Shown here: positions 43,127 through 51,648 of the stretch, piece after piece | Layout: every line of letters starts with the position of its first letter | How positions within the stretch are numbered: position 1 is the first letter of the stretch | NCBI RefSeq assembly: GCF_040822085.1 | Contig: NZ_CP162006.1 | Span: 3,658,001-3,722,000 of the forward strand | Reading direction: 5' to 3' | From: Rhodoferax sp. WC2427 | GTDB lineage: Bacteria > Pseudomonadota > Gammaproteobacteria > Burkholderiales > Burkholderiaceae_C | DNA: 64,000 nt | Made by a program: the position numbers and the translations under genes | The notes under the pieces: generated by a model | What the model was told of the DNA's origin: nothing | Seen by the model: the letters and a program-made list of their open reading frames with translations, nothing else | The model's database searches: none

Positions 43127-43765
43127 TCACACCGCAGGTCGGCGCACCCGCAGCGGCCACAGGCGCAAGCCCAGCGCCACCAGCAGGACCAGCACCGGCA
43201 GCGCATACGCCCCCGACTGCGGCAGCCGTTTGCCAAAAGTCACCATGAAGCTCACCCACAAAAAATACATGCCGCCCACATGCAGCCAGCGCCAGGCGCG
43301 TGGCCCCAGCCAGGCGGCGCTGCGGTCGAACGAGGTGGCGGCCATCGCCGCAATGAAGGCGTAGCCGATATAGCCCGGCACCGGGTTGCTCTGCACCAGG
43401 TGGATGTGGAACGCCAAGGGGTCGAGCAGCGCAAAACCCGCAATCGCACAGGCATGGATGGCATGCGATACCGCCATCGCCAGGCCCAGCTGGCGGCGCT
43501 GGCGGCACAACCACAGCGACCAGGCACCCGGCCACAGCCGCGCCTGGGCCGATGCGGTAAACGCCAGCACAAACAGCAGCAGCGAGCTGCGCGCCGTGGC
43601 GCGGACCAGCTGGCGCAGGCCGGACGCATCCGGCATGCACAGCAGGACCAAGGCCGCCATGGCCAGCAGCGCCAGCGACAGCCCGCCCAGCAAGGCCCAG
43701 CGCGGGCCGGTGGCCCCACTGCGGGTAGGAGGGAAGCCCATCGGTGGGAAGAGTGGTTTCGTCAT
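43127..43765 (-). CDS. Ferric reductase-like (heme) transmembrane protein
   Basis: 212-residue integral membrane protein with about six hydrophobic segments. Histidines lie at positions expected for heme b in ferric-reductase-like domains: AVSHAIHACAIAGF, PLAFHIHLVQ and WRWLHVGGMYFLWV. It lacks FAD and NAD-binding domains, so it would have to work with a partner, in the manner of MsrQ/YedZ. No recognisable partner is adjacent. It is divergent from a TetR regulator (155-bp gap), which probably controls it. Assignment is from the helix and histidine pattern. Confidence 0.7.
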   Translation of the reverse strand: MTKPLFPPMGFPPTRSGATGPRWALLGGLSLALLAMAALVLLCMPDASGLRQLVRATARSSLLLFVLAFTASAQARLWPGAWSLWLCRQRRQLGLAMAVSHAIHACAIAGFALLDPLAFHIHLVQSNPVPGYIGYAFIAAMAATSFDRSAAWLGPRAWRWLHVGGMYFLWVSFMVTFGKRLPQSGAYALPVLVLLVALGLRLWPLRVRRPAV

Positions 43766-43920
43766 GTCAGTCCTTTGCGCTCTGCACGGTGCAGGGCTGG
43801 CGGCAGACTAAGGGCTTTGCCGCGTGCGGTCGAACCGCGTTACAAGGTGCTCACATCGTTGCGCTGGTGGATATTGCCTTGTGGCCATATGATGAAAAAC
43901 GCTCACACCCTGGACACCCC

Positions 43921-44550
43921 ATGCCCACGCCGCGCCTCTACCACCATGGCAACCTGCGCCAAACCCTGCTGAACGCGGCCGTGCAACTGGCCGAAGAGGT
44001 GGGTACCGAGCACCTCAGCCTGCGCGAGGTGGCCCGCCGCGTCGGCGTGGCACCCAGCGCACCGTACCGGCATTTCGCTTCCCGCAAGGCCTTGCTGACG
44101 GCGGTGGCCGAAGAAGCCACCGAGCGCTTGCGCATCGGCATGGTCACCGGCGTGGCCGCCCACAGGCAACAGGGCCTGGCCCAGCTGCAGGCCCTGGGCG
44201 AGGCGTATCTGGACTGGGCCGAGCACCACCCCATGCACTTTCGCGTGGTGTCGGCCCGCGACCAGATCGACTACGCCGCAGCGGTCGGCATGGCACAGCG
44301 CCACCAGGAGCTGCGCGCAATGACAGTGCAGGCCATCACGCTGGCCCAGCAGCAAGGTGCCGCCCCGCCCGTCGACCCGCAAACCCTGGCCGTGCTGGCC
44401 CGGGCCACCGTCTACGGCCTGGCCCGCATGCAGACCGATGGCCATTTCGCCCAGTGGGGCGTGGACCCGGCGACGGGCTGGCAGAGTGCACGGGATCTGC
44501 TGGGGGTGTTCATGGGCTTGCTGGCACAGTCTGGCGAGGCGGGCCAGTAA
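43921..44550 (+). CDS. TetR/AcrR family transcriptional regulator
   Basis: 209-residue regulator with an N-terminal HTH: YHHGNLRQTLLNAAVQLAEE, LSLREVARRVGVAPSAPYRHF and SRKALLTAVAEE. The C-terminal ligand-binding half resembles the WHG-type domain (YLDWAEHHPMHFRVV). ATG at 43921 (MPTPRLYHHGN) is the conserved start; an open frame upstream is not used. Divergent from the heme-type membrane protein gene, the likely target. Confidence 0.93.
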   Translation: MPTPRLYHHGNLRQTLLNAAVQLAEEVGTEHLSLREVARRVGVAPSAPYRHFASRKALLTAVAEEATERLRIGMVTGVAAHRQQGLAQLQALGEAYLDWAEHHPMHFRVVSARDQIDYAAAVGMAQRHQELRAMTVQAITLAQQQGAAPPVDPQTLAVLARATVYGLARMQTDGHFAQWGVDPATGWQSARDLLGVFMGLLAQSGEAGQ

Positions 44551-44578
44551 AGCTGACCCGACCCGCGGACTACCACCG

Positions 44579-44599
44579 CGGGGCGATCAGAGCGCCCCG
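44579..44599. terminator. GC-rich hairpin at convergent junction
   Basis: CGGGGCG-atcagag-CGCCCCG, a 7-bp perfect stem with a 7-base loop, lies between the convergent TetR and oxidase subunit IV genes. There is no T run on either strand, so intrinsic termination is only a possibility. Confidence 0.35.
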
Positions 44600-44661
44600 T
44601 GCGGGCAGTGCGAGCCACAGCGCAGGCATTGCCTACCCGCCATGGGCTTGCGCAGCCAACC

Positions 44662-44976
44662 CTAATGGAAAAACGACAGCCGGGTGATAAAGGTATGGTC
44701 GGCTTCGGCAGCCATCAGGCCCACCAGCACCAGAACCGCCAGCGGCGGCAGCAGGATGGCGTAGACCAGCGCCAGCCGTTCCCAGGCCATGTGCATGAAC
44801 ACGCCCACAATGAGCCCGGCCTTCAGCAACATGAAGACCAGAATCAGGCTCCATCGCAGGTAGCCCTGGAAGTGGAAATAGTCCACCAGGTACGACAAGG
44901 TGCTGAGCACAAAGAGCAGGCCCCAGACCTTGAGGTACAGACCGATGGGATGTTGTTGGCCGGTAGATGGTGACAT
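44662..44976 (-). CDS. Cytochrome c oxidase subunit IV-like protein
   Basis: 104-residue membrane protein with three hydrophobic helices (LYLKVWGLLFVLSTLSYLV, LILVFMLLKAGLIVGVFMHM, ILLPPLAVLVLVGLMAA), matching the prokaryotic subunit IV/CyoD-like pattern with the KAGLIVGVFMHM motif. It is the last gene of the oxidase operon, 7 bp after the 233-residue subunit III gene. The upstream open frame continues inside that gene, so ATG at 44976 is taken. Likely helps assembly or stability of the oxidase. Confidence 0.88.
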   Translation of the reverse strand: MSPSTGQQHPIGLYLKVWGLLFVLSTLSYLVDYFHFQGYLRWSLILVFMLLKAGLIVGVFMHMAWERLALVYAILLPPLAVLVLVGLMAAEADHTFITRLSFFH

Positions 44977-44983
44977 GGCAACC

Positions 44984-45685
44984 TCACCAGAGATAGAACA
45001 ACGCAAAAATGAACACCCAGACCAGGTCGACAAAGTGCCAGTACAGCCCGGCGATTTCCACGATCTGGTAGTTTCCGGCTGCCTCGTAGCGCCCGCGCAA
45101 CAGGCGCGTGGCCACCACCAGCAGGTAGACCACACCGGCCGTCACATGCAAGCCGTGAAAGCCGGTGATCATGAAGAAGGCCGAACCGAACTGGGCCGCG
45201 CCCATCGGGTTGTCCCAGGGGCGCACGCCCTCGTGCAGGATCAGCTTGGACCATTCAAACGCCTGCATGGCGACGAAGGTTTCGCCCAGCGTGGCGGTCA
45301 CAATCATCAGCGTGGCCGCGTTGATGCGGTCGCGCCGGGCAGCGCAGGTCACGGCCATGGCCATGGTGCCGCTGCTGCTGATGAGCACGAAGGTCATGAT
45401 GGCGATCAGCAGCAGCGGCACATCGGCGCCGCCCACGTGCAGCGCGAACACCTCGCTGGGGTTCGGCCAGGGCACCGTGGTCGAGACGCGCACCGTCATG
45501 TAGCCGACAAGGAAGCAGCTGAACACGAAGGTGTCGCTCAGCAAGAAGATCCACATCATCGCTTTGCCCCAGGCGACGTGGAAGGCCTCTCGGTCGGACG
45601 ACCAGTCGCTCACCAGCCCGCGCCAGCCGACCGCCGCGCTGGCGCCTGCGCTGGGCGGGGAATCCATCGGTACCGTGGTGTTCAT
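44984..45685 (-). CDS. Cytochrome c oxidase subunit III-like protein (second copy)
   Basis: 233-residue inner-membrane subunit with seven-helix subunit III features: KAMMWIFLLSDTFVFSCFLVG, GTMAMAVTCAARRD, LGETFVAMQAFEWSKLI, and FFMITGFHGLHVTAGVVYLL with the ending IAGLYWHFVDLVWVFIFALFYLW, the signature of heme-copper oxidase subunit III. It belongs to an oxidase operon holding another, shorter subunit III gene just upstream (32-bp gap). Resembles CoxP/CoxO of the Bradyrhizobium coxMNOP cluster in arrangement. Confidence 0.9.
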   Translation of the reverse strand: MNTTVPMDSPPSAGASAAVGWRGLVSDWSSDREAFHVAWGKAMMWIFLLSDTFVFSCFLVGYMTVRVSTTVPWPNPSEVFALHVGGADVPLLLIAIMTFVLISSSGTMAMAVTCAARRDRINAATLMIVTATLGETFVAMQAFEWSKLILHEGVRPWDNPMGAAQFGSAFFMITGFHGLHVTAGVVYLLVVATRLLRGRYEAAGNYQIVEIAGLYWHFVDLVWVFIFALFYLW

Positions 45686-45717
45686 AGAGCCTCCAGAAGT
45701 GAGGTGGGCAGTGGACT

Positions 45718-46341
45718 TCACGCCGTGCCGCAGATCCAGCGCACGGCCTCGGGCGTCAGCCAGGCCAGCATGGCAAACAACAGCAGCCACACCGCCAGCA
45801 GGAAGTGCCAGTAGCGTGCGCACAGCGTGATGCGCCAGGCGAACACCGGCCCATCCGCGCCATGTGCGCGGCCCGCATTGCGCACCGTCAGCCCCCAGCC
45901 GACCACGCCGCCAACCACGTGCAGGCCATGCATGGCCGTCAGCAGGTAGAAGAAACTGGCCGCCGGGTTGCCGGCCAGCACCACCTGGGCAGACTGCAGC
46001 ATCTGCCACCCCCAGAGCTGCACGACCAGGAAGGCCAGCGCGCAGGCACCGCCGACCCGCAACGGCCCAGGCACCGCAGCCCAGCGGCCGCCCCGCGCTG
46101 CGGCCGCGGCCCGCTGGAGCAGCGCACTGCCAAGCACCAACAGCGCGGTGCTGAGCCAGAGCGGCCAAGGCATGGCAATCGGCGACCAGTCGCCGCCGTC
46201 CATGCGCATCGCATACGCCAGGGTGAACAGCGAGAACAAGGCACTGGCGACACCCATGAACACCCACAGGCCGGTACCGGTGCTGGCGGCGCGGCGGTCC
46301 GGCGGCCAGCCTGCGCAGGAAGGTGCAACGGCTGTGTTCAT
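45718..46341 (-). CDS. Cytochrome c oxidase subunit III-like protein (first copy)
   Basis: 207-residue membrane protein of the subunit III family, more divergent than its neighbour. It has GLWVFMGVASALFSLFTLAY, a middle helix pair, LTAMHGLHVVGGVVGWGLT (the H-G-x-H motif) and CARYWHFLLAVWLLLFAMLA. ATG at 46341 overlaps the stop codon of the subunit I gene by 4 bp (ATGA), indicating translational coupling. Having two subunit III-type genes in tandem suggests both are part of one complex. Confidence 0.88.
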   Translation of the reverse strand: MNTAVAPSCAGWPPDRRAASTGTGLWVFMGVASALFSLFTLAYAMRMDGGDWSPIAMPWPLWLSTALLVLGSALLQRAAAAARGGRWAAVPGPLRVGGACALAFLVVQLWGWQMLQSAQVVLAGNPAASFFYLLTAMHGLHVVGGVVGWGLTVRNAGRAHGADGPVFAWRITLCARYWHFLLAVWLLLFAMLAWLTPEAVRWICGTA

Positions 46342-48104
46342 GCGTGTGCTCCTTTGGCGTGGCCCACGTCGCCATGGGGCCCGGGCTCCTGCCCGCCCGC
46401 CTCGGGAGGCGCAGTTTGCGCAATGAAGTCCTGCGGTGAGCCCGGAACGCTGTAGGCATAGGCCCAGCGGTACACCACCGGTGGTTCCGGGCCCCAGTTG
46501 CCGTGCTGCGGTGGCGTCGCAGGCGTTAGCCATTCCAGTGAGGCTGCGCGCCACGGGTTCGGAGGGGCCTGGCGGCCACGGAAAGCACTCCACGCCAGGT
46601 TGAAGACGAACAGCAGTTGCGCCGCGCCGACGACCAGCGCGACCACCGTGATGAAGGTGTTCAGCGCAAACGCCGAGGGCGGAATGAACTGGTAGCCGTC
46701 GAAGCTGTAGTAGCGCCGCGGCATCCCCAGCACGCCGAGGTAATGCATGGGGAAAAAGATCAGATAGGTGCCCAGGAAAGTGATCCAGAAATGCAGCTTG
46801 CCGATCCGGTCGTCAAGCATGCGGCCCGTCACCTTGGGGAACCAGTGGTAGATGCCGCCAAACACCACCAGCAAGGGCGCCACACCCATCACCATGTGGA
46901 AGTGCGCCACCACAAAATAGGTCCCCGACAGCGGGATGTCCACGCTCACATTGCCCAGGAACAACCCGGTCAGCCCGCCCGCGAGAAAGGTGAGGATGAA
47001 GGCCAGCGTGAACAGCATGGGCACGGTCAGGTGGATGTCGCCGCGCCACAGCGTCAGCACCCAGTTGTAGACCTTGATGGCGGTGGGTACGGCGATGATC
47101 AGCGTGCTGGTGGCGAAGAAGAACCCAAACCACGGGTTCATGCCGCTGACGAACATATGGTGCGCCCACACCACAAAGCTGAGGACGCCGATGATGGCAA
47201 TCGCCCAGACCATCATGCGGTAGCCGAAGATGGCTTTGCGTGCATGCACGCTGATCAGGTCGGAGACGATGCCGAAGGCGGGCAACGCCACGATGTAGAC
47301 CTCGGGGTGGCCAAAGAACCAGAACAGGTGCTGGAACAGCAGCGGGCTGCCGCCCTTGTAGCTGGTGACCTGCCCCATCGACACCAGCGCCGGCATGAAG
47401 AAGCTGGTGCCCAGCGTCTTGTCGAGCAGCATCATCACGCCGCTGACAAACAGCGCCGGGAAGGCCAGCAGCGCCAGAATGGTGGCCACAAAAATGCCCC
47501 AGACCGACAGCGGCATGCGCAGCAGCGTCATGCCCTCGCAGCGCGCCTGCAGCACGGTGGTGACGTAGTTCAGCCCGCCCATGGTGGTGGCGACGATGAA
47601 AATCAGCAGCGACACCAGCATGGTGATGATGCCCCAGTCGTGCCCCGGCGTGCCGGGCAGGATGGCCTGCGGCGGGTACAGCGTCCAGCCCGCGCCGGTG
47701 GGCCCGCCGGGTACAAAGAAGCTGGCCATCAGCACCAGCACCGACAGCAGGTACACCCAGAAGCTCACCATGTTCAGATAGGGGAACACCATGTCGCGTG
47801 CACCCACCATCAGCGGGATCAGGTAGTTGCCGAAGCCACCCAGAAACAGCGCGGTGAGCAGGTAGACCACCATGATCATCCCGTGCATGGTGACGAACTG
47901 GTAGTAGCGTTCGGCATTGATGAACGCGAAATGGCCGGGAAAGCCCAGCTGCAGCCGCATCAGGTTGGACAACAGCAAACCGACCAGTCCCACGGCGATG
48001 GCGGTGCAGGCGTACTGCACGGCAATCACTTTGTGGTCCTGGCTCCAGACGTAGCGGGTCCAGAAGCTCTGTGGATGGTGCGGGGTGGGATCGGAGTGGG
48101 CCAT
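46338..48104 (-). CDS. ctaD: Cytochrome c oxidase subunit I
   Basis: 588-residue catalytic subunit of an A1-type heme-copper oxidase. Ligands and channels are all visible: low-spin heme His in VTMHGMIMVV, D-channel stretch FGNYLIPLMVGARDM, the CuB/Tyr motif WFFGHPEVYIVALP, paired CuB His in VWAHHMFVSGM, K-channel Lys in PTAIKVYNW, and the heme a/a3 His pair in VAHFHMVMG. It should therefore reduce oxygen and pump protons. It overlaps the first subunit III gene by 4 bp and follows the subunit II gene closely (8 bp). Confidence 0.95.
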   Translation of the reverse strand: MAHSDPTPHHPQSFWTRYVWSQDHKVIAVQYACTAIAVGLVGLLLSNLMRLQLGFPGHFAFINAERYYQFVTMHGMIMVVYLLTALFLGGFGNYLIPLMVGARDMVFPYLNMVSFWVYLLSVLVLMASFFVPGGPTGAGWTLYPPQAILPGTPGHDWGIITMLVSLLIFIVATTMGGLNYVTTVLQARCEGMTLLRMPLSVWGIFVATILALLAFPALFVSGVMMLLDKTLGTSFFMPALVSMGQVTSYKGGSPLLFQHLFWFFGHPEVYIVALPAFGIVSDLISVHARKAIFGYRMMVWAIAIIGVLSFVVWAHHMFVSGMNPWFGFFFATSTLIIAVPTAIKVYNWVLTLWRGDIHLTVPMLFTLAFILTFLAGGLTGLFLGNVSVDIPLSGTYFVVAHFHMVMGVAPLLVVFGGIYHWFPKVTGRMLDDRIGKLHFWITFLGTYLIFFPMHYLGVLGMPRRYYSFDGYQFIPPSAFALNTFITVVALVVGAAQLLFVFNLAWSAFRGRQAPPNPWRAASLEWLTPATPPQHGNWGPEPPVVYRWAYAYSVPGSPQDFIAQTAPPEAGGQEPGPHGDVGHAKGAHA

Positions 48105-48112
48105 GGTGTTCC

Positions 48113-49315
48113 TTATGGGGCCTGGTCGGACGGCCGGGCCGTCAGCGCTGCGCCTTCTGGCGCCTTCTGTTCCGGTGCCGCAGGGGCGGCCCCGCCCAGG
48201 GACTGGATATAGGCCACCAGTGCGGCGATGTCCTCGTCCCCCAGCGCGGTCTTCGGCATGACGGGTGGAAAGCCCTTCACTACCTGGGCCTGGGGCTCGA
48301 CGATGGAGCGCCTCACATAGTTCTCATCGGCCAGCACCGTGGAGCCATCGGCCAGCGCACGCGTCGCGCCGAACAGGCCTTTCCAGCTGGGGCCGACCCG
48401 GGCGCTGCCGTCGACGGTGTGGCACGCCACGCACCCCTTGGACTGGGCCAGCGCCTGGCCCTGCGCAACCCGGTTGTTCCCGGCGGCTGCAGGCGTGGCT
48501 GCGCTGGCTTGGCGGGCGCTGGCCATGGCCATGGCAAAGCTCGGCTGGGCTTTCAGCCAGGCCTGGAAGGCGGCCTCGTCTTCCACCACCACATAGCCAC
48601 GCATATTGGGATGGCCCACACCGCACAGCTGGGCGCACATCGCCTCGAAACGGCCGGTCACCGTCGGTGTGAACCAAAAGCTGCTGACCTGGCCGGGCAC
48701 GATGTTCATGCGCGCACGGAACGGCGGCACAAAGTAGTCGTGCAGCACGTCGTGCGAGCGCAGCAGCACCTTGACCGGTTGGTTCAAGGGCAGATGCACC
48801 TCGTTGCCGTCGACCAGAACATCGTCCTGTCCAGCCGGGTCGCTGGGATCCAGCCCGAAGGGGTTGCTGGCACTGACAAAGCGCGCGTCGGTCAGGCCCA
48901 GCTTGCCGTCCGCACCGGGAAAGCGGTAATGCCACTGCCACTGCTGGCCCAGCACCTCCAGCACCCGGGCGTCCTGCGGCGAATGGATGTATTTCGCATA
49001 GACAAACAGTCCGGGCGCAAGCAGCGACGCAATGCCCACGGTGGTGACACCGATCAACCAACGCTCCAGCTTGGGGTTTTCGGGTGCGTAGGCAGCGCGG
49101 CCGCCCTCCCGGTGGCGATAGCGCAGCAGCGTGTAGGCAAGGAAAAAAATGATGGCGACGAAGAAGATGCCGGTGACGAGCAAGGTGATGCTCAGCGTGT
49201 CGTCCATCTGTTGCCAATTCGAGGCCAAGGAAGTCGCCCACCAAGGACTGGCAAAATGAAACGCCACCGACGCGATGACGATGGCGATGAGCACAACGGC
49301 AAAAAGCATGTGCAT
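48113..49315 (-). CDS. coxB: Cytochrome c oxidase subunit II with fused cytochrome c domain
   Basis: 400-residue caa3-type subunit. Two N-terminal membrane helices (residues about 3-22 and 40-63) are followed by the periplasmic cupredoxin with QWQWHYRFPG and the CuA ligands in DVLHDYF and CAQLCGVGHPNM. The usual Glu between the two CuA cysteines is Gln here. From about residue 285 there is a class I cytochrome c domain with CVACHTVDG (heme site) and PPVMPK (axial Met). First gene of the oxidase operon; the true N-terminus is only two residues before the first helix, so an upstream start is possible. Confidence 0.93.
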   Translation of the reverse strand: MHMLFAVVLIAIVIASVAFHFASPWWATSLASNWQQMDDTLSITLLVTGIFFVAIIFFLAYTLLRYRHREGGRAAYAPENPKLERWLIGVTTVGIASLLAPGLFVYAKYIHSPQDARVLEVLGQQWQWHYRFPGADGKLGLTDARFVSASNPFGLDPSDPAGQDDVLVDGNEVHLPLNQPVKVLLRSHDVLHDYFVPPFRARMNIVPGQVSSFWFTPTVTGRFEAMCAQLCGVGHPNMRGYVVVEDEAAFQAWLKAQPSFAMAMASARQASAATPAAAGNNRVAQGQALAQSKGCVACHTVDGSARVGPSWKGLFGATRALADGSTVLADENYVRRSIVEPQAQVVKGFPPVMPKTALGDEDIAALVAYIQSLGGAAPAAPEQKAPEGAALTARPSDQAP

Positions 49316-49451
49316 CCTCTCGGTTCAACGCTGGCAGTCCCTCCAGAACCGACACGCAACCACCAGCCCCTTTTTCCAGCCAGCCCCAGGCGCGCGGTGT
49401 GGTTGGGAGCCACTGGCCCTGCGTCCGCTACCGCCTGCGCATCTGGCCGGC

Positions 49452-49967
49452 TCAAGGGAACACCGGGGTATCCAGCTCCTCGCCTTCCAGACGCGCCTCC
49501 GGGTGAGACGCCTGTAAATGGTCTTCAATCGCTTTGACCTGCAACACCGGCACATCGACCATCAACAGGATTTCCCCGCGCTCGATGGCGGCATTAAAAC
49601 GTTTGAGCCGGTGGCTCGGTACGGAAATGCCGATCAAGCTGGACGACCAGGCACCCATCAAAGCGCCCAGCACGCCGAGGATGCCCACGATGCCCCACTG
49701 CAAGGAGTCGAATCCGAGGGGGTAGTACAAGGCCACCAGCACACCCGCGGCGATGCCGATTGTTCCGCCAAGCAGAAAGCCGAGTTCGGCGGCGTAAATG
49801 ATGTCTGTCGTCTGAAAGACATTGGCAGGGTGCAGACCCGCAAGGCTCATGTCCTCACGTCCAAAACTGTGGATGTGCTGCACCGGCACGCGAGCCACCA
49901 ACAGGTCGTTCACTGTGCGACGGGCACTCTCAACATCCGGTAGCAACCAGTAAATACGTCTGCTCAT
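49452..49967 (-). CDS. Membrane protein with glycine-zipper helices (DUF1269/SHOCT-like organisation)
   Basis: 171-residue protein, starting MSRRIYWLLPDVESARRTV. The first 60 residues are a soluble alpha/beta part, then come two Gly/Ala-rich helices (ELGFLLGGTIGIAAGVLVALY and GIVGILGVLGALMGAWSSSLIG; quoted segments) and a C-terminal soluble ferredoxin-like part. Such layouts occur in DUF1269-type stress proteins, but I cannot name the family with certainty. AAAGGGGG precedes the ATG at 49967. Not clearly linked to the oxidase operon upstream. Confidence 0.65.
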   Translation of the reverse strand: MSRRIYWLLPDVESARRTVNDLLVARVPVQHIHSFGREDMSLAGLHPANVFQTTDIIYAAELGFLLGGTIGIAAGVLVALYYPLGFDSLQWGIVGILGVLGALMGAWSSSLIGISVPSHRLKRFNAAIERGEILLMVDVPVLQVKAIEDHLQASHPEARLEGEELDTPVFP

Positions 49968-50154
49968 AGTCCCCCTTTCACCACGCCAAGTGGTCTTGGG
50001 ATGCAAGACAAACCATGATTTATTTATATACGCGGGAGTAGGCGAATACAAGTTATGAATCGCCGGGCCGGTGCGGCAAGGCCCGTGTGCGGCACCTTGT
50101 GCAGGCCCTGTGGACGCAGGCATCGCCACCCGGAGTGGCCGGATCGGGCCGGCA

Positions 50155-50463
50155 TCACACCATCCGTGTGTCCGCCATCATCAGTTCTACACCGGCCCCG
50201 GCAAAGTTCGCCAAGTCGGCAGCCGTTGCCAGCCCTTGCGGTGAGGCCATGGCGGCCTGGATGGCAGGCATCGAATCGAAGCCCAGGATGGCCACCAGGT
50301 ACGCACCATGTTTACCCGCCACGCCCATCACATCGCCGTGGGTCACCTCGTAGCTGCGCAATCCCGGAATGGTCTTGGCCAAGGGCACATGCCGCTTGAA
50401 ATAGTAGTCGTCGAACTCAGCGGCATTTTTCGGCTGTTGGTATACCGCGATCAGTTTGGCCAT
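50155..50463 (-). CDS. EthD family protein
   Basis: 102-residue ferredoxin-fold (dimeric alpha/beta barrel) protein of the EthD family: MAKLIAVYQQPKNAAEFDDYYFK, then HVPLAKTIPGLRSYEV (the family Y-x-x-x-H-V-P-L motif) and AYLVAILGFDSM. EthD-type proteins act in oxidation or decarboxylation pathways, often as small isomerase/oxygenase-like partners; the substrate here is unknown. Its ATG lies 53 bp after the end of the PhnB-like gene on the same strand. Confidence 0.88.
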   Translation of the reverse strand: MAKLIAVYQQPKNAAEFDDYYFKRHVPLAKTIPGLRSYEVTHGDVMGVAGKHGAYLVAILGFDSMPAIQAAMASPQGLATAADLANFAGAGVELMMADTRMV

Positions 50464-50516
50464 GGCGGGTCTCCGGGTGGGTAGAAATTATCGAACGGCT
50501 GCGGGAAACGCTGGCC

Positions 50517-51005
50517 TCAACCCGCATCCCCCCGCCGCGCGGCCTCGATCGCCGCGACATCGATCTTGCGCATTGTCATCATCGCCTCAAACACCCGCCG
50601 CGCCACGGCGGGGTCGGGGTCGGATATTCCTTCGGTGAGAACCCGCGGGGTAATCTGCCACGACAGGCCCCAGCGGTCCTTGCACCAGCCGCACTCGCTG
50701 GCCTGGCCGCCGTTGTTGACGATGGCGTTCCACAAGCGGTCGGCTTCCGCCTGGTCGTCGGTGGCGATCTGGAACGAGAAGGCTTCGCTGTGCTTGAACT
50801 GCGGGCCGCCGTTCAGGCCGATACAGGGGATGCCGACGACGGTGAACGCCACCGTGAGGACATCGCCTTGCTTGCCCGCGGGGTAGTCGCTGGGCGCGCG
50901 GAAGATCGTGCCCACCGCGCTATCGGGAAAGGTGGCGGCGTAAAAGTGGGCGGCATCGACGGCGGTGCCGTCAAACCACAGGCACAGGGTGTTTTTGGGG
51001 GCCAT
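50517..51005 (-). CDS. VOC superfamily protein, PhnB/3-demethylubiquinone methyltransferase-like
   Basis: 162-residue protein of the PhnB-like vicinal-oxygen-chelate fold. Characteristic pieces are LCLWFDGTAVDAAHFYAATF, FTVVGIPCIGLNGGPQFKHS, FSFQIATDDQAEADRLWNAI and CGWCKDRWGLSWQITPRVL. The name 3-demethylubiquinone-9 3-methyltransferase often given to this family is historical; no methyltransferase motif is present, and the metal ligands are weak. ATG at 51005 is chosen because the family starts with (A)PKNTLCLWFD. Part of a minus-strand run with EthD and NTF2-like genes. Confidence 0.88.
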   Translation of the reverse strand: MAPKNTLCLWFDGTAVDAAHFYAATFPDSAVGTIFRAPSDYPAGKQGDVLTVAFTVVGIPCIGLNGGPQFKHSEAFSFQIATDDQAEADRLWNAIVNNGGQASECGWCKDRWGLSWQITPRVLTEGISDPDPAVARRVFEAMMTMRKIDVAAIEAARRGDAG

Positions 51006-51134
51006 GGCATTGCTCCTGAAGCGTTGAAATATCGGGTGCGCTGGGGGTCCTTCGGTCCGGCGCCGTCCAGACGGCGGAGCGCATGGACTTGGCAATTCTC
51101 GGACATCGGCCCATGCACATCCACCCCTCTCGGC

Positions 51135-51524
51135 TCAATGGTGCGCGATCGGCGACTCGGTGTGGATGGCGCAACGCCAGCCGTCGTCGGTCTTGACCCA
51201 GGTCGAGCTATCGTTCATCAGCTGCTCCGTGGCGGTCCCCTTGGCGCGCGGCGCCACCGCCTGCTTGACGCGGTAGGAAAGAACCGCGGTCGCGTCGTTT
51301 GGGAACACCACTTCCATGCCGCTGAATTCGAACGATTTGACCACCATGCTGCCTTGGTCCGCCATCTTGCGGTAGCCCGCATGGTCGAATTTCATCGTTC
51401 CGTGCGCGCTGACCATGAGTGCCGGTTCGCAGAGCAGGTCTATCGCCGTGTCGGTCTCCTGGTCCACTATCGACTGCCAAAACTTGGTCTCGAGATCAAC
51501 GAGGGTCGTGCTGAGGTTCTGCAT
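51135..51524 (-). CDS. NTF2-like (SnoaL/DUF4440) protein
   Basis: 129-residue protein with an NTF2-like cone fold: LSTTLVDLETKFWQSIVDQ, FDHAGYRKMADQGSM and STWVKTDDGWRCAIHTESP are the start, middle and end elements typical of SnoaL/DUF4440 proteins. They may be enzymes or binding proteins; function cannot be inferred. ATG at 51524 is preceded by CAGGAGACC. It is followed at 130 bp by the PhnB-like gene. Confidence 0.85.
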   Translation of the reverse strand: MQNLSTTLVDLETKFWQSIVDQETDTAIDLLCEPALMVSAHGTMKFDHAGYRKMADQGSMVVKSFEFSGMEVVFPNDATAVLSYRVKQAVAPRAKGTATEQLMNDSSTWVKTDDGWRCAIHTESPIAHH

Positions 51525-51648
51525 GTGGGTCTCCTGGAAATCTGAGGGTTTCCATGGTCCTCGCCCCGGACAAAGAGGTCTGTCAGACCGCGCTGATCCG
51601 TTTGTAGGTATCGGCCTACGCCGACCCGCGCGGGGGCGGCGCAGCCGC

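Noticed and set aside
46617..48212. Long open frame (531 codons) on the plus strand across the oxidase subunit I gene
   Set aside because: Antisense of ctaD, with His/Gln/Asp-rich low-complexity product and no start signal.
50050..50090. Inverted repeat CGGGCC...GGCCCG as terminator
   Set aside because: Short stem with a 10-base loop in GC-rich DNA and no T run; likely chance.
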